Below are positions 36,094 through 45,539 of a DNA stretch of 64,000 nt, one piece after another. Position 1 is the stretch's first letter. Each line of letters opens with the position of its first letter. The stretch is from contig CACYPF010000001.1 in the NCBI GenBank assembly GCA_902776195.1, positions 124,001 through 188,000 on the forward strand, given 5' to 3'. The position numbers were made by a program, and so were the translations under genes. This DNA is from an uncultured Prevotellaceae bacterium (lineage in GTDB: Bacteria; Bacteroidota; Bacteroidia; Bacteroidales; Bacteroidaceae). The notes under the pieces were generated by a model, which did not search any database, had not been told where the DNA came from, and saw only the letters and a program-made list of their open reading frames with translations.

Positions 36094-37413
36094 TTATTTT
36101 GCATACAAAGCAACGATTGTCTCGTACTTTTCTTGTTTACCAGAGGTCTGCTTTGGCTCACCGACTTTCTTACCATACTCGTAAGCCTGCTCCAGTGTCA
36201 GTTTACCATCCTCGAAATCTTTTCCGACGCCATTATCGAAACTTGCATAGCGAGCCTTCTTCATAGCGGGTATTTCACTCTGCTCAAGAATTGCAGCGGC
36301 ATTCTCCAAAGCACGGGCCATAGCATCCATTCCACTGATATGAGCAATAAAGAGGTCTTCCAAGTCAGTAGAGTTACGGCGAATCTTCGCATCGAAGTTA
36401 GTACCACCATTACCCAGACCACCATTGCGGATAATCTCCATCATAGCCTGTGTCAACTCATAGTTATCGATTGGGAACTGATCAGTATCCCATCCATTCT
36501 GAGCGTCACCACGGTTAGCATCAATACTACCCAACATACCAGCGTCAACAGCACAAGCCAGTTCGTGCTCGAAGGTATGACCAGCGAGCGTCGCATGGTT
36601 CACCTCGATATTTACCTTGAAGTCCTTATCAAGATTATGTGCGCGGAGGAAACCGATAACCGTCTCTGTATCTACATCATATTGGTGTTTGGAAGGCTCC
36701 ATGGGTTTGGGCTCAATCAGGAAAGTTCCCTTAAAGCCCTTGCTACGGGCATAGTCACGAGCCATTGTCAACATAGTAGCCATGTGCTCCTTTTCACGTT
36801 TCTGGTCTGTATTCAGCAGGCTCATATAGCCCTCACGACCACCCCAGAACACGTAATTCTGACCACCCAACTTAATGGTTGCGTCAATAGCGTTCTTAAT
36901 CTGGACGATAGCACGTGCCACCACATCAAAATCTGGATTGGTTGAAGCACCGTTGGCATAACGCTTATTACCAAACACGTTAGCGGTACCCCACAGCAAC
37001 TTGATGTTAGGATATTGCTTCATCTTCTCCAGGGCATAATCAGTGATAACCTTCATACGAGCCTCATACTCCTCCACGTCAGCTCCCTCTTCTACAAGGT
37101 CCACGTCATGGAAGCAGAAATATTCAATACCCAGTTTGTCCATAATCTCAAAGCCGGCATCCATCTTGTCCTTGGCACGCTGAACAGCATCAGCCGCCTT
37201 GTCCCATTCATAAGAACGGGTCTGTCCACCAAACTGGTCTGCACTTGCTCCACCCAGTGTATGCCACCAAGCCATAGCGAATTTCAACCAGTCCTTCATC
37301 TTCTTTCCCATGACCACTTTCTCAGGATCATAATAGTGGAAAGCCATAACATTTTTACTATCCTTTCCTTCAAAAGGAATTTTACCAGTAAAAGGGAAAT
37401 ACTCTTTTGCCAT
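36094..37413 (-). CDS. xylA: Xylose isomerase
   Basis: Isomerises D-xylose to D-xylulose. 439 residues, group II length. Catalytic His in YFCFHDVDLVEEG, metal ligands in FLIEPKPMEPSKHQYD and EVNHATLAGHTFEHE, and GSIDANRGDAQNGWDTDQFP. Second gene of the xylB-xylA operon, 48 nt after xylB. No XylR or transporter in the window. Confidence 0.97.
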   Translation of the reverse strand: MAKEYFPFTGKIPFEGKDSKNVMAFHYYDPEKVVMGKKMKDWLKFAMAWWHTLGGASADQFGGQTRSYEWDKAADAVQRAKDKMDAGFEIMDKLGIEYFCFHDVDLVEEGADVEEYEARMKVITDYALEKMKQYPNIKLLWGTANVFGNKRYANGASTNPDFDVVARAIVQIKNAIDATIKLGGQNYVFWGGREGYMSLLNTDQKREKEHMATMLTMARDYARSKGFKGTFLIEPKPMEPSKHQYDVDTETVIGFLRAHNLDKDFKVNIEVNHATLAGHTFEHELACAVDAGMLGSIDANRGDAQNGWDTDQFPIDNYELTQAMMEIIRNGGLGNGGTNFDAKIRRNSTDLEDLFIAHISGMDAMARALENAAAILEQSEIPAMKKARYASFDNGVGKDFEDGKLTLEQAYEYGKKVGEPKQTSGKQEKYETIVALYAK

Positions 37414-37461
37414 AATTTCTCTTAATTTAATTAAATCATTCGTTATTTCATTATCTCGATA

Positions 37462-38955
37462 TCACGATAGTTTCTTTTGAAGCGTCTCTTTCCATGCAGC
37501 ATAAGCTGAGAGATAAGCTGCACGATTGACCTCATCAGGCTCAATCACCTGAAGCTTATCAAGAGTAGCGAATGCCTCTTTATTATCCTTATAGATACCA
37601 GCACCCATACCAGCACCCTTGGCGGCACCCACAGAGCCATCCGTGTCGTACAACTCAATAGTAGCACCACTGACACCTGCCAAAGTATTACGGAACAGAG
37701 GACTCAGGAACATATTTGCTTTTCCCGCATGGATCTTCTGAATATCCATGCCCATCTGCTGCATGATTTCCATTCCATAACAGAACGAGAACACAATACC
37801 CTCCTGTGCTGCACGGACAATATGCGCTTTGCTATGCTTATTGAAATTCAGCCCATTAATCGAACAACCGATTTCCTTATTCTCCAGGACACGCTCAGCA
37901 CCGTTGCCGAAAGGCACAATGGTCACGCCCTCACTGCCAATGGGAGCTGTAGCGGCAAGGTCGTTCATATCCGCATAACTTATGTCTGGGGTGATATTAC
38001 GGTGAACCCAAGCGTTCAATATACCTGTACCGTTAATACAGAGCAGGACACCCAATCGCGTCTGGTCAACACAATGGTTCACATGAGCAAACGTGTTAAC
38101 ACGACTCTGCTTGTCATAGTTCACTTCACCCAGCACACCGTATACCACACCTGATGTACCAGCCGTAGCGGCAATCTCACCGGGATTCAGCACATTCAGC
38201 GATAAGGCATTGTTAGGCTGGTCACCACCGCGATACGAAATTGGAGTACCTGCTTTCAGTCCCAATTCTGCTGCAGCCTCAGCACTCACTTCTCCCTGTA
38301 TGCCAAAAGTTGGAACGATATCGGCAATCATTGAAGCGTCAAAGCCATAATACTTCATGAGGAAATCAGCCACCTGATTGTTCTTGAAATCCCAGAACAT
38401 TCCCTCTGACAATCCACTGACCGTAGTGTTTGCCACACCAGAGAGACGCATGGCGATATAGTCACCAGGCAACATGATTTTATAAATCTTCTCATAAGTC
38501 TCTGGCTCATTCTCCTTGACCCACGCAAGTTTTGCAGCAGTAAAATTACCTGGAGAATTCAACAAGTGAGTCAGGCACTGGTCAGCACCAAGATCCTTGA
38601 AAGCCTTCTCACCATAAGGAACAGCACGGGAGTCACACCAGATAATGGCGGGGCGTAAAGCCTTCAAGTCTTTGTCGACACAGACCAGACCATGCATCTG
38701 ATAAGAAATACCGATAGCCTTGATTTCCTCACCAGTGGCACCCGTCTCTGCCATAATCTTTTTCAAACTCAGTTTCGCATTATCCCACCACATTTGAGGA
38801 TCCTGCTCAGCCCAACCAGCCTTCACAGCCATAATAGGAGCTTCTTTCTCAGGGAAGAATGCACTTGCAGCACATTTGCCAGTGTCTGCGTTCACGAGGG
38901 ATGCCTTGACAGAGGAACTGCCGACATCAAAACCTAATAGATATCTATTTGCCAT
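37462..38955 (-). CDS. xylB: Xylulokinase
   Basis: FGGY-family kinase phosphorylating D-xylulose. 497 residues: N-terminal phosphate loop LGFDVGSSSVKASLVN, MHGLVCVDKD, catalytic-site GGDQPNNALSLN, and the C-terminal ATP-binding AGMGAGIYKDNKEA. Leads the operon; I see no clean TAnnTTTG box immediately upstream (38956-39050). Confidence 0.95.
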   Translation of the reverse strand: MANRYLLGFDVGSSSVKASLVNADTGKCAASAFFPEKEAPIMAVKAGWAEQDPQMWWDNAKLSLKKIMAETGATGEEIKAIGISYQMHGLVCVDKDLKALRPAIIWCDSRAVPYGEKAFKDLGADQCLTHLLNSPGNFTAAKLAWVKENEPETYEKIYKIMLPGDYIAMRLSGVANTTVSGLSEGMFWDFKNNQVADFLMKYYGFDASMIADIVPTFGIQGEVSAEAAAELGLKAGTPISYRGGDQPNNALSLNVLNPGEIAATAGTSGVVYGVLGEVNYDKQSRVNTFAHVNHCVDQTRLGVLLCINGTGILNAWVHRNITPDISYADMNDLAATAPIGSEGVTIVPFGNGAERVLENKEIGCSINGLNFNKHSKAHIVRAAQEGIVFSFCYGMEIMQQMGMDIQKIHAGKANMFLSPLFRNTLAGVSGATIELYDTDGSVGAAKGAGMGAGIYKDNKEAFATLDKLQVIEPDEVNRAAYLSAYAAWKETLQKKLS

Positions 38956-39070
38956 AATTCATTAAAAAATAATCGGTTCTTTATGAAGAATACGTTTTAG
39001 ACCCCAAATTTCCCTAAATTATTTTTAAAAACCAACTTTTTTCCTCTTTTTTGATATTTTTTTATCATTA

Positions 39071-39104
39071 TTTGACTACAATTAAAAATATTTTTTTACC
39101 TTTG
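39071..39104 (+). promoter_or_regulatory. Promoter of the exopolysaccharide locus
   Basis: TTTG (39071-39074), 22-nt AT-rich spacer and TACCTTTG (39097-39104). It precedes the receiver gene by 43 nt and is the only clear promoter I see before about 16 kb of nearly contiguous same-strand genes. Confidence 0.65.
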
Positions 39105-39146
39105 CACATTAGAATTACGAAACTGGAAACTAAGTTTTATTCATAT

Positions 39147-39515
39147 ATGAAGAAGAAAATACTAATACTTGATGACAAAGAGACCATCGCAAAGGTCCTA
39201 TCTATCTACCTAATGAGCGACTATGACGTACAGTGGCTCCCGGATGGATTACAAGGAGTGAAATGGCTTCAGGCTGGGAACACACCTGACCTGATTATTT
39301 CTGACATCCGTATGCCAGGAATGCGAGGAGATGACTTCCTGGAGTGGATTAAGCAGAATGAGCTGTTCCGCCATATCCCAGTGATCATGCTCTCCAGCGA
39401 GGACTCCACCAGTGAGCGTATTCGCTTATTGGAGATTGGCGCAGTCGACTATATTGTCAAGCCGTTCAACCCCATGGAGCTGAAAATCCGTGTCAAAAAA
39501 ATTCTTCCCAACTAA
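39147..39515 (+). CDS. Stand-alone response-regulator receiver (CheY-like)
   Basis: Single receiver domain, 122 residues from the ATG at 39147 (MKKKILILDD). Acidic pair D9/D10, phospho-acceptor D53 (IISDIRMPG), S/T in MLSSEDS and K in IVKPFNP are all present. No output domain. Directly upstream (12 nt) of a sugar transferase that itself begins with a receiver-like domain, so it may regulate polysaccharide initiation by protein contact. That is inference. Confidence 0.88.
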   Translation: MKKKILILDDKETIAKVLSIYLMSDYDVQWLPDGLQGVKWLQAGNTPDLIISDIRMPGMRGDDFLEWIKQNELFRHIPVIMLSSEDSTSERIRLLEIGAVDYIVKPFNPMELKIRVKKILPN

Positions 39516-39527
39516 TAATATATTATT

Positions 39528-40730
39528 ATGATAGGTGTTGTTTACTTAGGTAACAATCCGAAAACACAAGAAAGGCTCAAATACATCCCAGGACAGTTAG
39601 TCCGCATGACAAATGCCTACAAAGATGCAGCGCAGGTATGTACTCCGCATGTATCCAATGAGCACTTTATTGTATTTTTCGATCGTAATGTCCGTAGCGA
39701 AGACATCACAGCTATCACCTATCTGCGCAAGAAATGCCGTAATGTCTATATCATTCTCCTGACGGATGATATGAGCAAGGAAGAGCGTGACATCTACATG
39801 AAATGTGGTGTCAATGACACCATCAATAAAGATGCTTCTGTAACGGCATTGAACAAGAAGATTCAATTCATCTCCGACCGTGAGAACATCCTGTTCGATG
39901 ACGAGGCGCCCAGATACAAGATTCTGAAATTCAAGATTCCTGTGTGGAAACGTCTTTTCGACATTTTCTTCTCCGGACTTGCCATCATTATTCTATCTCC
40001 GATATTCATTTTAACGGCGATTGCCATTAAATTAGAGAGCAAAGGTCCTGTATTATTTAAGTCCAAGCGTGTAGGAACCAATTATACCATCTTTGATTTC
40101 CTGAAATTCCGCAGTATGTATATTGACGCGGAAGACAGGCTGAAGGATTTAAGCAAGACCAGCAACCAGTATGTAGAGAAAGAAGACGAGGATGAGCATA
40201 AGACGATTACCGCTCCTCTCGGTGACGAGGCTGAGCAAGACATGCTGAACATGGGTATGGAGTCCGAGATGATGATCAGCGATGAGGAAATCATGCTGAT
40301 TGGAGATGACTTCGTAGTGGCAGAAAGTGATTTCAACAAACAGAAGGAAGAAGACATAAACAATGCTTTTGTTAAGATCGAGAACGACCCGCGTATCACC
40401 AAGGTGGGTAAGTTCATCCGCAAATACAGTATCGACGAGTTACCTCAATTGTTCAACATTCTCAAAGGTGACATGTCGATTGTCGGCAACCGCCCTCTCC
40501 CACTCTATGAGGCAGAGAAGTTGACCGCAGACAGTAGCATTGACCGTTTCATGGCACCTGCCGGGCTCACGGGACTATGGCAAGTCGAGGAGCGTGGGAA
40601 AGGTGGAAACATGTCCGCTGAGGAGCGTAAGCAACTGGACATCACCTACGGACAGACTTACAATTTCATGTTAGACATGAAGATTATCTTCCGTACCCTC
40701 TTCACGTTTGTACAGAAAGAGAACGTATAA
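39528..40730 (+). CDS. Polyprenyl glycosylphosphotransferase with receiver-like N-terminus
   Basis: Initiating sugar-1-phosphate transferase (bacterial sugar transferase family, WcaJ/PglC-type) that loads the first sugar on undecaprenyl phosphate. Of 400 residues, 1-125 look like a degenerate receiver (FIVFFDRN, IILLTDDM, GVNDTINKDAS). A membrane helix (about 140-165) and the catalytic part follow: GPVLFKSKRVG, FDFLKFRSMY, then KVGKFIRKYSIDELPQLFNIL, GDMSIVGNRPLP and APAGLTGLWQV. An acidic insert of about 70 residues (DEDEHKT..EQDMLNMGMESE) interrupts the catalytic domain after FRSMYIDAEDR; it is unusual for the family. Confidence 0.88.
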   Translation: MIGVVYLGNNPKTQERLKYIPGQLVRMTNAYKDAAQVCTPHVSNEHFIVFFDRNVRSEDITAITYLRKKCRNVYIILLTDDMSKEERDIYMKCGVNDTINKDASVTALNKKIQFISDRENILFDDEAPRYKILKFKIPVWKRLFDIFFSGLAIIILSPIFILTAIAIKLESKGPVLFKSKRVGTNYTIFDFLKFRSMYIDAEDRLKDLSKTSNQYVEKEDEDEHKTITAPLGDEAEQDMLNMGMESEMMISDEEIMLIGDDFVVAESDFNKQKEEDINNAFVKIENDPRITKVGKFIRKYSIDELPQLFNILKGDMSIVGNRPLPLYEAEKLTADSSIDRFMAPAGLTGLWQVEERGKGGNMSAEERKQLDITYGQTYNFMLDMKIIFRTLFTFVQKENV

Positions 40731-40755
40731 TTTAGTAGTCTTTTAATATTTAAAA

Positions 40756-41781
40756 ATGAACAAAATTAAACGAATACTATTTCTAATTCCGATATGGTGC
40801 ATAAGTACCATGACTTATGCACAGTCATTGGACGAAAGTGGTATCAGCGCGGGGTTCTTCGACTCAAGTGAGGAAAGCACGTTGAATTTCTCAACGTTCC
40901 ATCTGCCACCGTTGTCTGTGCTTTTTGAGAATGCCAAGCAGAACCCGCAGATTTTGTCTTTGGACAAGGCGGAGCAACTTGCCAAAGCAGAGGTTGCCCA
41001 GCAGAAGCGTCATATTTTCTCATATGTCCGTGCCCATGCCAGCTACAGTTATGGTAAAACCGACGTTTATGGTCAGATGACCAACAACCAGACAGGTACC
41101 ATGAATTTTGTACCTATCTTCGAGTCCAAAAACGGAACAGAACAGTCCTATTGGAATGTCGGTGTCAACCTGAACATTCCATTAGAGGACATCTTAGACT
41201 GGGGACCTTCTGTGAAGCGTAAACGCTTGGAGGCAGATAAGGCACGGTTGGAAAAAGACATCAAGTTTGACGATCTGAAACTCCAGATCAGTACGTTATA
41301 CGCCAAGATCACCAACAATTTGGTGACCTTGAAGACCGCCAGTGAGGGTGCTGCCGCCTATCAGGGAGCAGGTGCCTTGAACCAAGAGGATTTCCACCAA
41401 GGAAACATGAATATCGAGGACTATGCCTGGACGAAAATGCATGAGTTAAACGTGGTACAATCATACCAGGCATTACAGACAAATATCATTCAAGATATTC
41501 TTACATTGGAAATCATCTCTCGCACTCCTATTATCACTAACGCAACTACTGAGGTGACACTGGATGGCACCATCCATAAGTCAGAGAAGCAGATTCGCCG
41601 TGAGAACAAGGCATTGGAGAAACGTATTGCCAAAGAAGCAAAAGCAGACGAGAAACGCTATCAGCAATTAGAGAAAGCGGAAAGAGAAGCCAAGGCAAAA
41701 TCAGACAGGATTGCCGCCAAAGAAGCTGCAAGGTCTGCAAAGACAGCCAGAGCATATGAGAAAAGTAGTAGATCACGTTAA
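40756..41781 (+). CDS. Short TolC-like outer-membrane protein
   Basis: Outer-membrane efflux-type protein of 341 residues with signal peptide (to about residue 22, TMTYAQ). It contains one clear OEP-like half (ASYSYGKTDVYGQMT, WNVGVNLNIPLEDILDWGP, then long helices) instead of the usual two in 420-450 residues. The last 70 residues are a highly charged K/E/A/R helix (KALEKRIAKEAKADEKRY). It likely forms the outer-membrane part of the polysaccharide exporter, because no Wza-type protein is encoded here. The truncated architecture is odd. Confidence 0.72.
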   Translation: MNKIKRILFLIPIWCISTMTYAQSLDESGISAGFFDSSEESTLNFSTFHLPPLSVLFENAKQNPQILSLDKAEQLAKAEVAQQKRHIFSYVRAHASYSYGKTDVYGQMTNNQTGTMNFVPIFESKNGTEQSYWNVGVNLNIPLEDILDWGPSVKRKRLEADKARLEKDIKFDDLKLQISTLYAKITNNLVTLKTASEGAAAYQGAGALNQEDFHQGNMNIEDYAWTKMHELNVVQSYQALQTNIIQDILTLEIISRTPIITNATTEVTLDGTIHKSEKQIRRENKALEKRIAKEAKADEKRYQQLEKAEREAKAKSDRIAAKEAARSAKTARAYEKSSRSR

Positions 41782-41792
41782 TATTTAGTACT

Positions 41793-43976
41793 ATGGACTT
41801 ATTCAGATATATTGTTAGGTTTTTATATAAGATTCGTTGGTATCTGGTCATATTACCTTTGATAGCCCTCATTGTGGCATGGTTTATGACCCGTAACATG
41901 GAACGCGTCTATGATACTAACACCACCATCTATACAGGTATGATTACCGGTTATAACATTGAGGGAGGCACAGGTATCGCCGGTGGCAACCCGCAGACGA
42001 ACATCACCAACCTGATGCTGATCATCACGACCGAGAACACAATCCGTGAAGTCTCTCTGCGTCTGTTTGCCCGCTGTATGATGTACGGTAATCCCAACAA
42101 AGACAACAACTACATCTCTGCTGAGCATTTCCGTCAGCTAAATGCCTCAGTCCCCGCAGATGTCAAGGCACTGATTAATCACAATAGCGAGTCAGCTACA
42201 TACGCTAACCTGAAAGCATACGAGAAGCCGTCACAGGACAACTATCTTTTTGGGCTGTTGAACTATCATCCCTATTTTGGTATCAATAACATCACGGCGA
42301 AACTGAAAGTACTGCAACTACAGAAAAGTGATATTATCGACATCGGTTATTCCGCCAATGACGCAGGTATTGCCTACAATACACTTGACATCCTCAATGA
42401 GGTGTTTGCCCGTCACTACCAGCAAATCCGTTTTGGTGAGACCAACAATGTCATCAAGTTCTTTGAACGCGAAGTAGCACGTCTTTATCGTATTTTGACT
42501 GGTGCGGAAGATGACCTGATTCGTTATAACATCTCCAAACGCATCATCAACTATGGAGAGCAGACCAAGCAGTTATCCATTTTGGAGGCTCAGCAACAGA
42601 ACTTCCGAAACCAGCAGCTGATGGACTACACCACTTCCAAGGCATTGATGGACTATTTAGAGCGCCAGCTGGGCGACCGTGCCCGTGTCATTCGTGCCAA
42701 CCAGCAGTTCACTGATAAGATCAAAGACATCTCCCGTCTGCAGTCTCGTATCTCCAACCTCCGTCTGATGGGTGGTGAAGGTGGCGATCTCAATAACGAG
42801 GCACAGGAAGAGATGCAGAAAGCACAGCGCGAGCTTACAGCCACAACAAACAGTGTCAAGGATTTGACCAAAGAGATTGAGGCAGGTACATACAGTACAG
42901 AGACAGGTGTCAAGGCAAGTGACATGATCAGCAGATGGCTGGAGCAGATGCTGTTGATGGAAAAAGCAAGAGCAGAGATGTCGGCTACCGACATTATGAA
43001 ACAGAATCTGGACCGCCAGTACCTGTTCTACTCTCCTATTGGAGCTACGCTGGACCGCAAGGACCGCCATATCACCTTTGTGGAGGGCAACTATATGGAG
43101 ATGCTGAAGGCTTTGAATGCTGCACGTCTGCGTCAGAAGAACCTCCAGATGTCAACGGCAACCCTGCGTGTGCTGAACCCGCCAATGTTCCCATTGAACG
43201 CACAGCCTACCAACCGTCTGATGATTCTGTTAGGAGCCTTCCTGCTGACATTTATGCTGACGGCACTGTGGTTCTTTATCATCGAGTTGCTCGACCGTAC
43301 CCTGCGCGACCGTATGCGCTCAGAGCGAATCACTAAGATTCCTGTCATGGGCTGCTACCCGAAAGAGAGCAATCTTCGCTATCGCCGTTTCAACAAGACG
43401 ATTGCCGACATGTCACTGCGTCAGTTAAGCAAGGCTTTACTGCCTAAGTTCAAGGAAGGACAGCAGAACGTGCTGAACCTCATTTCCACCGATTCAGGTA
43501 ACGGTAAGAGTTTCCTTGCTCAGGAACTGGAGAACTACTGGATATCCATCGGTCTGCAAGTTCGCCGTCTGACATACGACGAGGATTTCCTTTCTGAGGA
43601 CAGCAAGTTCATCATGGCGAACGGTATTAAGGACCTTTGCCCGGACATCCTGCCTGAGGAGATAGCCATCATCGAATATCCCAACTTGGATGAGAATTCC
43701 ATCTCACCAGCCTTGTTGAACATGGCAACTGTCAACCTGATGGTCACCCGTGCCAACCGCACTTGGAAGGATGTCGACCAGAAAGCTTTGAAAGAAGTAG
43801 AGGCAATGTTGGATGAGGAGCACAAGGACACCCTCTTCATGTACTTGACAGAGGCAAGTCGCTATGCGGTAGAGGAGTTTGTCGGACAGCTGCCTCCATA
43901 TACCAAGTTCAACAACTTCGTATACCGCATGTCCCAGTTAGGATTGACTGCAACAGAGAACAACCATGCCAAGTAA
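41793..43976 (+). CDS. Chain-length determinant/BY-kinase-like protein
   Basis: Inner-membrane Wzz/Wzc-type protein of 727 residues. First TM near 17-35, a long periplasmic coiled-coil region with Gln-rich segments, and a second TM near 475-500 (LMILLGAFLLTFMLTALWFF). A cytoplasmic P-loop-like domain contains ISTDSGNGKSFLAQEL, but the first Gly of Walker A and the C-terminal tyrosine cluster of Wzc kinases are missing. Walker A' appears as IAIIEYP. It should set chain length; kinase activity is doubtful. Confidence 0.82.
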   Translation: MDLFRYIVRFLYKIRWYLVILPLIALIVAWFMTRNMERVYDTNTTIYTGMITGYNIEGGTGIAGGNPQTNITNLMLIITTENTIREVSLRLFARCMMYGNPNKDNNYISAEHFRQLNASVPADVKALINHNSESATYANLKAYEKPSQDNYLFGLLNYHPYFGINNITAKLKVLQLQKSDIIDIGYSANDAGIAYNTLDILNEVFARHYQQIRFGETNNVIKFFEREVARLYRILTGAEDDLIRYNISKRIINYGEQTKQLSILEAQQQNFRNQQLMDYTTSKALMDYLERQLGDRARVIRANQQFTDKIKDISRLQSRISNLRLMGGEGGDLNNEAQEEMQKAQRELTATTNSVKDLTKEIEAGTYSTETGVKASDMISRWLEQMLLMEKARAEMSATDIMKQNLDRQYLFYSPIGATLDRKDRHITFVEGNYMEMLKALNAARLRQKNLQMSTATLRVLNPPMFPLNAQPTNRLMILLGAFLLTFMLTALWFFIIELLDRTLRDRMRSERITKIPVMGCYPKESNLRYRRFNKTIADMSLRQLSKALLPKFKEGQQNVLNLISTDSGNGKSFLAQELENYWISIGLQVRRLTYDEDFLSEDSKFIMANGIKDLCPDILPEEIAIIEYPNLDENSISPALLNMATVNLMVTRANRTWKDVDQKALKEVEAMLDEEHKDTLFMYLTEASRYAVEEFVGQLPPYTKFNNFVYRMSQLGLTATENNHAK

Positions 43977-45506
43977 ATGACAAACGATTTTACGACATAT
44001 AGGCAAGAAACTGGAGGAAGGGCATTTTTGCTCTTTCTCTTGTTTGGTCTTGCCATATATGAGTTTGTCAATGCCGGTTTTTCCGCATTTGCCGTTGTAT
44101 GTCTCTCACCATTGATTATCATTGCCGCCTATGCCGCCTTCAGATACAGGATGTCGGGATTCTGGACTCTGTTCTTTATAAATTACTTTGTCCAATGGTT
44201 TTCTAAAAACAACTGGTTGCCTGCAGGGATTCCTATGTCTTTGTATAACGAGATGCTGGAGATTCTTCTTTTAGGTATTGCCATTATTGACGCCAGACGG
44301 ACACCGCATTTTGAGAGGACGGCAAACCTGATGCTTTACACCCTATTGATATGGTGTGGATTTTGTACCTTAGAGGTGTTGAATGACACTTGCGGACTGG
44401 GAATTAACATTGGAGCATGGTATCAGGGAGCACGTATGATGGCATTCCAGATTATGTATTGCTTCTTGGTCTTTAGCATTTACATCGATAATGCTAAGGT
44501 CTTGGTTCAATATCTGATGGTATGGGCAGGATTATCACTATTTACTGTGTTCTGGACTTGGAAACAAATACATATAGGATTCACCGCAGCAGAAGGAGCA
44601 TGGCTTAATAATGTCGGATTTACGACACATATATTGAATGGTGGAACGCTGATCCGATATTTCTCCACGCATAATGATGCGGCGAACTTTGGTATATGTA
44701 TCGCCTCTACCGCCATTGCCTATTTTATTTTCGCTTTAACGAGTAAGATAAAAAAGCATCGCATTATTTTCCTGATTACAGGCTTAGGAAGCACTTGGGC
44801 AATGTTCCAGTCTGGAACCCGCACGGCAATGGCATGTTTGTTAGCTGGTATTCTTTTTTATGTAGTGTTATCGAAATCTGTGAAAATTGCTGTTTCTGTT
44901 GGTGTATCTTTCGGAGTTTTGCTCTTCATATTATTATTTACCAATATTGGCAACAGTAACCAACAAGTTAGACGTATGAGGTCTACATTTGACAGAAGCG
45001 ATGCTTCAGCCAACGTGCGTACCATCAATCAGGAGACCATGAGGAAATATATGAAAGAGGCTCCATGGGGAATTGGCTTGGGTATGAATATAGAGAATGT
45101 TCCCGCAAATAACAAATACGCACGCATGTCGTCTATTCCGCCTGACTCAGAGTATGTCTTTATATGGCTTCGTACAGGAAGAATCGGGATTACGCTATTT
45201 ATTATTACCATGCTAATCATGTTAGGAGGAGCGTGTTATATTACCATGTTCAGAATCAACTCACCGTCTCTACGAGGTGTCGGGGCAGGATTCTGTTGTG
45301 CCTTTGTCTCCATACAATTAGGAGCCTATGGTAACCAGATACTCATGCAGTTTCCTAACTGCCTACTCTTTTATGGAGGCTTGACCATTGTATATATTCT
45401 TCCATTTTTAGAGAAAGAATGGATAGAATATGAAGCAAAGGAGATTGCCATACAGGAAGAAAAGGCAAGATTGAAATTAGAGAAGAAAAAGGCATCAAGA
45501 GTATAA
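43977..45506 (+). CDS. O-antigen polymerase/ligase-like membrane protein
   Basis: Polytopic membrane protein of 509 residues with about 12 helices and a large periplasmic loop, the layout of Wzy polymerases and O-antigen ligases. GSTWAMFQSGTRTAMACLLAG matches the Wzy_C region with the conserved Arg of SGTRTA, and PWGIGLGMN comes after it. The position between the chain-length protein and the glycosyltransferases favours Wzy. Starts 1 nt after the preceding stop. Confidence 0.8.
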   Translation: MTNDFTTYRQETGGRAFLLFLLFGLAIYEFVNAGFSAFAVVCLSPLIIIAAYAAFRYRMSGFWTLFFINYFVQWFSKNNWLPAGIPMSLYNEMLEILLLGIAIIDARRTPHFERTANLMLYTLLIWCGFCTLEVLNDTCGLGINIGAWYQGARMMAFQIMYCFLVFSIYIDNAKVLVQYLMVWAGLSLFTVFWTWKQIHIGFTAAEGAWLNNVGFTTHILNGGTLIRYFSTHNDAANFGICIASTAIAYFIFALTSKIKKHRIIFLITGLGSTWAMFQSGTRTAMACLLAGILFYVVLSKSVKIAVSVGVSFGVLLFILLFTNIGNSNQQVRRMRSTFDRSDASANVRTINQETMRKYMKEAPWGIGLGMNIENVPANNKYARMSSIPPDSEYVFIWLRTGRIGITLFIITMLIMLGGACYITMFRINSPSLRGVGAGFCCAFVSIQLGAYGNQILMQFPNCLLFYGGLTIVYILPFLEKEWIEYEAKEIAIQEEKARLKLEKKKASRV

Positions 45507-45539
45507 GAAGAGTTGAAAAAACTGAAGAGCTGAAGAGAG

